From: JAUVZF01 sp035529015
Lineage (GTDB): Bacteria; Planctomycetota; Phycisphaerae; FEN-1346
Assembly: GCA_035529015.1 (NCBI GenBank)
Contig: DATKXP010000469.1
Coordinates: 1-11,236 of the forward strand
Reading direction: 5' to 3'
Length of the DNA stretch: 11,236 nucleotides
Shown here: positions 6,966 through 11,236 of the stretch, piece by piece
How positions within the stretch are numbered: the stretch's first letter is position 1
Layout: each line of letters opens with the position of its first letter
Position numbers and translations under genes: made by a program
Notes under the pieces: model-generated
Told to the model about the DNA's origin: nothing
The model's database searches: none
Seen by the model: the letters and a program-made list of their open reading frames with translations, nothing else

Positions 6966-7040
6966 TTAGGGTCCGCACACGAACAGCACGGCGAGCCACA
7001 GCCTGGGATGCCAGGTGCGGCCACGGAAGGAGGTCACCGG

Positions 7041-8183
7041 ATGGGCGATCGGATTCGCGTTGCGGTCGCGGGGGTGGGGAATTGCGCGTCGAGCCTGGCG
7101 CAGGGCGTCGCCTACTATCGCCACCGGCTCGATGCGGACGGCGTCCGCGAGACGCTTGGCCTGATGCACTACGACATCGGCGGGTATCTGCCGGGGGACA
7201 TCGACTTCGTCGCGGCCTTCGACATCGACGAGCGGAAGGTCGGCAGACCGTTCGAGGAAGCCATCTTCGCCCACCCGAACTGCACGAAAGTCTTCTTCGA
7301 TGACCTGCCTGCGAGCGGGACAACCGTCCAGATGGGGCCGGTCCTCGACGGCTGCGCCGATCACATGCCCGAGTTCCCCGACGACCAACGGTTCATTCCG
7401 AGCGACGCCAAGCCCGTGGACGTTGCCGCCGCTCTGAAGGAGTCCCGAGCGCAGATCCTGCTGAACTACCTGCCCGTAGGTTCCCAGCAGGCCAGCGAGT
7501 ACTACGCCCAGGCGTGTCTGGACGCGCGGGTCAGTTTCGTCAACTGCATTCCGGTGTTCATCGTCAGCGACGCGGCGTGGGCCGCGCGGTTCACCGAGGC
7601 CGGCGTTCCTGCCATCGGTGACGATATCAAGGCGCAGGTCGGCGCCACCATCGTCCACCGGACGCTCACGCGCCTGTTCCGCGACCGCGGCGCGGCGCTC
7701 GATGCCACCTACCAACTCAACACCGGCGGGAACACCGATTTTCTGAACATGCTGAAGCGCGATCGCCTCTCGTCGAAGAAGGTCTCGAAGACCGAGGCCG
7801 TCCAGTCGCAACTCGAAACGCCGCTGCCCGCCGACCAGGTTCACATCGGGCCGTCGGACTACGTGCCCTGGCAGAAGGACAACAAGGTCTGCTTCCTGCG
7901 GATGGAGGGCCGCGGCTTCGCGGGCATTCCGCTCAATCTGGAACTGCGGTTGAGCGTCGAGGATTCGCCGAACAGCGCCGGCTGCGCCATCGACGCCGTA
8001 CGGCTGTGCCAACTGGCGCGCGACCGCGGCGTGGCGGGGCCGCTCAAGTCGCCGTCGGCCTATCTGATGAAGCATCCGCCCGAGCAGATGCGCGACTCCG
8101 ACGCCCGGGCCGAGATCGATGCCTTCATCGCCGCCGACGACCCGGCCGAAGCCGTCGAGGAAGTGCCGTCGGCCGCCAAGTGA
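7041..8183 (+). CDS. ino1: Inositol-3-phosphate synthase
   Basis: 380 residues from the ATG at 7041, which has a strong AAGGAGGT site just upstream; the open frame further upstream has no such support. The enzyme uses NAD to turn glucose-6-phosphate into 1L-myo-inositol-1-phosphate. It is of the short actinobacterial/archaeal type, not the roughly 500-residue eukaryotic type. Visible motifs are the NAD-binding GVGNCASSL (11-19), LNYLPVGS (141-148), the GDDIKAQVGATI stretch (193-204), LNTGGNTDFLNM (226-237), EDSPNSAG (307-314) and a lysine-containing closing segment LKSPSAYLMKHPP (335-347). The last ~25 residues are acidic and Ala rich. A 75-base gap leads to a CDP-alcohol phosphatidyltransferase, and the pairing points to inositol phospholipid synthesis; the gap holds a 6-bp hairpin (TGCCGC/GCGGCA, 8202-8218) with no T run. 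Confidence 0.93.
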   Translation: MGDRIRVAVAGVGNCASSLAQGVAYYRHRLDADGVRETLGLMHYDIGGYLPGDIDFVAAFDIDERKVGRPFEEAIFAHPNCTKVFFDDLPASGTTVQMGPVLDGCADHMPEFPDDQRFIPSDAKPVDVAAALKESRAQILLNYLPVGSQQASEYYAQACLDARVSFVNCIPVFIVSDAAWAARFTEAGVPAIGDDIKAQVGATIVHRTLTRLFRDRGAALDATYQLNTGGNTDFLNMLKRDRLSSKKVSKTEAVQSQLETPLPADQVHIGPSDYVPWQKDNKVCFLRMEGRGFAGIPLNLELRLSVEDSPNSAGCAIDAVRLCQLARDRGVAGPLKSPSAYLMKHPPEQMRDSDARAEIDAFIAADDPAEAVEEVPSAAK

Positions 8184-8258
8184 CGCAACCTGAGTTCCGG
8201 CTGCCGCGCCGGGCGGCACGACGCGCCGATCACGTGACCCGTCGGACACCTCGCGGAC

Positions 8259-9059
8259 ATGGTTTCCGAGCACATAGGCCATTTCTTCTCCGTTTGCCGC
8301 GACGCCGTGGCCCGAACACTCCTTCGAGTCGGGCTGCGGCCGAACCACATGACCGTCCTGGGCATGCTCTTCACCGTTGCCGCCGGAGTGGCGGTGGCGA
8401 GCGGCCGCGAGTACTGGCGGCCGATGGCCATCGGCTTCCTCTTCGGCGCCGGGGCGTGCGACATCCTCGACGGCGCGATGGCGACCCTCGGAAACCTGAC
8501 CACCCGCTTCGGCGCCATCCTCGACTCGGTCAGCGATCGCGTCGGCGATGCGGCGCTGTTTGTGGGCGCCGCGTTCTACTACACCTTGCACCCCGACACG
8601 CCGACCGAGCCGGCGAACCTGACGCTGGCCGTGCTGGCGGCACTGGGCCTGGTGTGGGCCTTTCTGACGAGTTACCTGCGGGCCCGCGCGGCGGCCGAGG
8701 GAGCCATGGCGCACGGCGGCTTCTGGCAGCGGGGCGAGCGCGTCGTCACCCTGTTGCTCGGCATCGGGTTCCTGCACCTGGCGACGGCGGTGTGGATCCT
8801 CGGGATCTTCCCTATTGCGACGGTCGCGCATCGGTTGTGGCGCACGTGGCGGACGTGCCCGCAGGCCGACGGGCGGACGGGCACGCCGCCCGGCGATGAT
8901 GAGCCGCGCGGCCTTCTGGGCGTCCTCCTGTTCCGTTGGCGCCGCGGCACCATCCCGTTTGATATTCAGGCCGGGACGACCGTGGCGTTGCTCGTCTTCC
9001 TGGACGTCCCGCCGATCGACCCGCTTCGCCGCCTGCTGGAGTGGGTGGTTGGCGCTTGA
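8259..9059 (+). CDS. CDP-alcohol phosphatidyltransferase, probably phosphatidylinositol phosphate synthase
   Basis: 266 residues, integral membrane. Family members move a phosphatidyl group from CDP-diacylglycerol to an alcohol. RPNHMTVLG (27-35) precedes the catalytic signature: Asp68, Asp71-Gly72, Ala75, Gly85, Asp89 and Asp93 all sit at the canonical spacing, but the usual Arg after Ala75 is Thr76. SYLRARAAAEG (138-148) resembles the segment seen in inositol-phosphate-using members. Hydrophobic stretches at about 32-48, 54-67, 95-108, 122-139, 163-190 and 238-250 fit six membrane spans, though the tail from 195 on is unusual, with a hydrophilic stretch (about 195-217) before the last one. 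The ATG at 8259 is the first start after an in-frame stop at 8235; its ribosome site is weak, so translation may depend on the upstream gene. The neighbour 7041-8183 would supply the inositol phosphate. A soluble-product CDP-inositol pathway is the alternative. Confidence 0.82.
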   Translation: MVSEHIGHFFSVCRDAVARTLLRVGLRPNHMTVLGMLFTVAAGVAVASGREYWRPMAIGFLFGAGACDILDGAMATLGNLTTRFGAILDSVSDRVGDAALFVGAAFYYTLHPDTPTEPANLTLAVLAALGLVWAFLTSYLRARAAAEGAMAHGGFWQRGERVVTLLLGIGFLHLATAVWILGIFPIATVAHRLWRTWRTCPQADGRTGTPPGDDEPRGLLGVLLFRWRRGTIPFDIQAGTTVALLVFLDVPPIDPLRRLLEWVVGA

Positions 9060-9083
9060 CTTGATGTCCCCAGGCGGTAGACT
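9056..9083 (+). promoter_or_regulatory. Candidate promoter for the LysM genes
   Basis: TTGACT (9056-9061) and TAGACT (9078-9083) are 16 bases apart; the -35 box overlaps the stop codon of the preceding gene. Transcription would begin near 9090, leaving about 45 bases to the ATG at 9136. The match is five and four of six to the consensus. Confidence 0.5.
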
Positions 9084-9135
9084 TGCTCCTTGAGGGGGAT
9101 TGCCGATAGACCCCGCCGGAGACGGAAGGCGACGG

Positions 9136-9462
9136 ATGAGACGTGCGTCGGTACTGCTGAGCGTGGCGATCCTGGCTGCCGGGGGAACCGTCTCCGCGCC
9201 GACCGACTGCGAGAACAACTCGCAACTCGGGAAGGCCTACAAGAAGACCTGCGTGACGTACAAGACCCAGCCCGGCGACAATCCGTACACGTTGGCCAAG
9301 CAGTTCTACGGCAAGGGGTACATGGAGTACAAGATTCGCGCGGCCAACAAGGACCTGCTGACGGCCGCGGGGTTCTTCCCTCCCGGCACCAGGATCCTCG
9401 TGCCGCCCGACGACCGGGGCCGACCGGTTGACGTGACCCGACCTGACAAGGTCGATTACTGA
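9136..9462 (+). CDS. Small exported LysM-like protein
   Basis: 108 residues. I chose the ATG at 9136, which has GGAAGG upstream and begins the signal peptide at once (MRRASVLLSVAILAAGGTVSA, cleavage near 21); a TTG at 9100 would add twelve charged residues in front. The mature part carries two Cys (25 and 39) that could pair, then one LysM-like unit at about 40-91: TYKTQPGDNPYTLAKQFYGK, IRAANKDLL and PPGTRILVP. LysM binds N-acetylglucosamine-containing polymers, notably peptidoglycan, so a role at the wall is likely. The unit differs from a standard one in the inserted KGYMEYKI segment. A second LysM gene follows after 54 bases on the same strand. Confidence 0.8.
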   Translation: MRRASVLLSVAILAAGGTVSAPTDCENNSQLGKAYKKTCVTYKTQPGDNPYTLAKQFYGKGYMEYKIRAANKDLLTAAGFFPPGTRILVPPDDRGRPVDVTRPDKVDY

Positions 9463-9516
9463 CCCGTACATGGAATGACGTGAAGCGAGTTGCAGGACCA
9501 GGCGAGAGGAGCAGTC

Positions 9517-9888
9517 ATGCGAGCGTTTACGTGGACCGTGGTAGTGGTGATGGCTGTTGGTGTTCTGGGCTGTGCCGAGAAACGCGAGGAGGAACTGCCG
9601 CAGATCAACCCGGCGGAACTCGAAGCGACGGTGCCCCTCCCGGCGACCGAGGCAACGACCCCGATCCCCACCTCGATGGTGGAGGTCGAGACCCCGGTGC
9701 CGGCCGTTGCGGCCACGACAGCCTCCCAGACGTACACGATGCAGCGCGGCGATACGCTTTACAGCCTTGCCCGACGCTACTATGGCGACGGCAAACTCTG
9801 GACAAGGATCGCCGAGGCCAACAGGAGCAAGATCCGCGACGTGACGACCATCCCCGTCGGGACGCTTCTGGTCATCCCGCCCAAGTAG
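9517..9888 (+). CDS. LysM-domain lipoprotein
   Basis: 123 residues. The ATG at 9517 has GAGAGGAG upstream and directly opens a lipoprotein signal (MRAFTWTVVVVMAVGVLGC) with lipobox VLGC, Cys19 being the lipid site. Residues 20-70 form a Pro/Thr/Glu-rich spacer without obvious fold. A full LysM unit fills 72-121: TYTMQRGDTLYSLARRYYGD, WTRIAEANRSKI and IPVGTLLVIPP. Expected location is a membrane, with the spacer letting the LysM domain reach peptidoglycan. It is the second of a LysM pair with 9136-9462; the two units are related but far from identical, so this is an old duplication or separate recruitment. Confidence 0.88.
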   Translation: MRAFTWTVVVVMAVGVLGCAEKREEELPQINPAELEATVPLPATEATTPIPTSMVEVETPVPAVAATTASQTYTMQRGDTLYSLARRYYGDGKLWTRIAEANRSKIRDVTTIPVGTLLVIPPK

Positions 9889-9954
9889 CACGGGCCGGCC
9901 AACGCGGACCTGATCGGCGCGAAGGTGGCTGATGACGCCCGGACGAGACCGACC

Positions 9955-11028
9955 ATGGTGCATCTGCACGATCGGGGTCCCGAGCCGCCGCACGGGTTGC
10001 CGTCGCCTGAAGATCACCTGACGCTCCCCGAGATCTGTGCCGACTTCGCCCGGCGTAACGATGTGCTTTCGCATCGCGCGGCGGCTTGTGGGATGACCCG
10101 CCGCGAACTGCTCGCCTCGCTTGCCGCCGGCGCGGCGGCCGCCGTGAGCGGCGCCGGCGCATGGGCCGCCGCAGGTGAGCCGCTCCCCAAGAGCCGCGTC
10201 GTCCTTGTCACCCACCCCGAAGTCATCATCAAGGACTATCGCGTCAATCCGCCCATCGTCCGGCAGATGCTCGACCGGGCCGTGGTCGAACTCACCGGCA
10301 AGCCCACCGAGTCCGAGGCATGGGCCCACCTCGGCCGCCAGGACGACTGCGTGGCCGTCAAGCACAACTCGATCGGCGCGCCCACCCTTCACAGCCACAC
10401 CGAGATCAACGAGACGGTCGCGTCGCGCCTCGCCGCCGACGCCAAGGTGGACCCCAAACGGATTCACGTGGTGGACCGCATTCTCCCCGCCCCGCACAAC
10501 GAGTTGTCCGACCCGTTCACGCTTCGCTCGAGCGGCCTGAAGACGCGCTTGCGGCGGCTCTACACCGACACGGCGACCGCCATCGTCAACGTCTCGGTCC
10601 TGAAGTCGCATGTCGGCACCGGCATCTCGGCCGCCATGAAGAATCATCTGGGCAGCGTCAACAACCCGGCGGCCTACCACGGCTGGGAACCCGATCGCAT
10701 GCCCAGGAGCCTGCCGGAACTGAGCGCCCTCACGCCCCTCCGCACGAAGACGCGCCTCGTGATTATTGACGCCATCCGGCCGCTCTTCGCGAGCGGCCCG
10801 GCAGACGACCCCGACTACCGCTGGGACGCAAGGAGTCTGATCGTCGCGACCGACCCGGTGGCGGCGACCGCCGTGGGCCTCCGGATGCTTGAGAAGCAGC
10901 GCGCCGCGGTGCGCGGCAAACCGTGGCCCATGACGGCGGCAAGGCAGATGGTGGCCTGGGGGCAAGTCATCGGACTCGGCAACGCCGATCCCGGCCGCAT
11001 CGATCTCGTTCAGGTGGACATGGCGTAG
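9955..11028 (+). CDS. DUF362 family protein with twin-arginine-like signal
   Basis: 357 residues from the ATG at 9955. The family has no established reaction; some members are tied to iron-sulfur chemistry, but no Cys cluster is seen here. The core shows VKHNSIGAPTLHSH (135-148), TATAIVNVSVLKSHVGTGIS (206-225) with AAMKNHLGSV (226-235), DAIRPLFASGP (272-282) and TDPVAATAVGL (299-309), all typical of DUF362. MTRRELLASLAAGAAAAVSG (47-66) looks like a Tat signal. The start is uncertain: the ATG at 10093 would put this signal at the very N-terminus but has a poor ribosome site, while the 46 codons before it keep fair G/C bias at third positions (33 of 46), so the long form may be real. A GTG at 9925 is also in frame. 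It follows the LysM genes on the same strand and is followed by palindromic repeats. Confidence 0.8.
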   Translation: MVHLHDRGPEPPHGLPSPEDHLTLPEICADFARRNDVLSHRAAACGMTRRELLASLAAGAAAAVSGAGAWAAAGEPLPKSRVVLVTHPEVIIKDYRVNPPIVRQMLDRAVVELTGKPTESEAWAHLGRQDDCVAVKHNSIGAPTLHSHTEINETVASRLAADAKVDPKRIHVVDRILPAPHNELSDPFTLRSSGLKTRLRRLYTDTATAIVNVSVLKSHVGTGISAAMKNHLGSVNNPAAYHGWEPDRMPRSLPELSALTPLRTKTRLVIIDAIRPLFASGPADDPDYRWDARSLIVATDPVAATAVGLRMLEKQRAAVRGKPWPMTAARQMVAWGQVIGLGNADPGRIDLVQVDMA

Positions 11029-11066
11029 GGCTGCTCTGTCAACGCTGCGCCCATCCAGGCAAGTGG

Positions 11067-11122
11067 TAGCGCGGCGGCCAATCCTGGCCGCCGCGCGGTG
11101 GGCAGGATTGCCCACCGCGCTA
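11067..11122. repeat. Nested palindromic element, two overlapping 12-bp hairpins
   Basis: Hairpin one has arms 11069-11080 and 11085-11096 around loop ATCC; hairpin two has arms 11093-11104 and 11109-11120 around loop GGAT. Both stems are perfect 12-bp stems, they share the GCGC at 11093-11096, and their loops are complementary. The whole can also fold as one long hairpin: 11067-11086 against 11103-11122, 18 of 20 positions paired. It begins about 40 bases after the DUF362 stop. There is no T run, so it is more like a dispersed repetitive extragenic palindrome than a terminator. Confidence 0.75.
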
Positions 11123-11194
11123 TCCCCATGGGGGGCGACGCGACGTTGACAACGTAGTGCTGGGAGCCGCCCAGGAACAGGCATGAACTGCGTT

Positions 11195-11220
11195 CGCGGC
11201 GGCCTGGGAAGGCCGCCGCG
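11195..11220. repeat. Third palindrome of the right-end cluster
   Basis: CGCGGCGGCCT (11195-11205), loop GGGA, AGGCCGCCGCG (11210-11220): a perfect 11-bp stem. Its CGCGGCGGCC core matches the stem of the hairpin at 11069-11096, so the two are members of one repeat type. Between them lie a CCCCATGGGG palindrome (11124-11133) and ACGTT-GAC-AACGT (11143-11155). No gene is supported from 11029 to the end of the window. Confidence 0.65.
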
Positions 11221-11236
11221 CGGAATCTGGCGTAGT

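Noticed and set aside
8202..8218. Terminator between the inositol phosphate synthase and the phosphatidyltransferase
   Set aside because: The 6-bp hairpin has no following T run, and the weak ribosome site of the next gene argues for continued transcription and coupled expression.
6966..9218. 750-codon minus-strand frame opposite the inositol phosphate synthase and transferase genes
   Set aside because: Arg/Gly/Ala-rich translation without recognisable motifs; the plus strand carries two clear enzymes.
8812..11184. 790-codon minus-strand frame opposite the LysM and DUF362 genes
   Set aside because: It runs straight through the palindromic repeats and shows no family features; the plus-strand genes explain the DNA.
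11041..11236. CRISPR array or tRNA at the right end
   Set aside because: The repeats are palindromes of unequal spacing without regular spacers, and no cloverleaf with a TΨC-like arm is visible.

Overview
This is a GC-rich (by eye about two thirds G+C) bacterial chromosome segment with dense genes, strong G/C preference at third codon positions and good AGGAGG-type ribosome sites. The gene content fits a Planctomycetota/Phycisphaerae-like bacterium: a ThuA-family protein, a Tat-type DUF362 protein, small LysM proteins, secreted repeat-type proteins and a short bacterial/archaeal-type inositol-3-phosphate synthase. That assignment is inference from gene families and not from a marker gene.

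Left half, all on the minus strand (read right to left). A ThuA-like exported protein (5981-6802) is followed by an orphan 54-codon gene tail (5790-5954), a structured non-coding stretch (5481-5789) with two DnaA-box-like sites, dnaA (4029-5438), an alpha-D-phosphohexomutase that is probably phosphoglucosamine mutase (2542-3879), and then three tandem paralogous exported proteins (1810-2415, 984-1697, 165-860). The three paralogs share a QY-PIE segment, one TPR-like repeat and a Trp/Thr-Gly-Arg tail. A TATAAT-type promoter precedes them and a strong intrinsic terminator (100-130) closes the array.

Right half, all on the plus strand. Inositol-3-phosphate synthase (7041-8183) and a CDP-alcohol phosphatidyltransferase (8259-9059) form a plausible two-step route from glucose-6-phosphate to an inositol phospholipid. 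Two small exported LysM proteins (9136-9462 and the lipoprotein 9517-9888) and a DUF362 protein with a twin-arginine-like signal (9955-11028) follow. The right end (11037-11220) is non-coding and packed with nested palindromes that can fold in two competing ways.

Gene polarity flips once, in the 6803-7040 intergenic region, where two outward-facing promoters can be proposed. With dnaA nearby this is compatible with a replication origin in the neighbourhood, but no convincing DnaA-box cluster is visible. I do not see an unmistakable new system. The best candidates for novelty are the tandem secreted paralogs, the nested palindromes at the right end, the orphan gene tail beside the dnaA leader, and a DnaA whose box-reading motif is altered. 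Positions 1-99 hold nothing I can identify.
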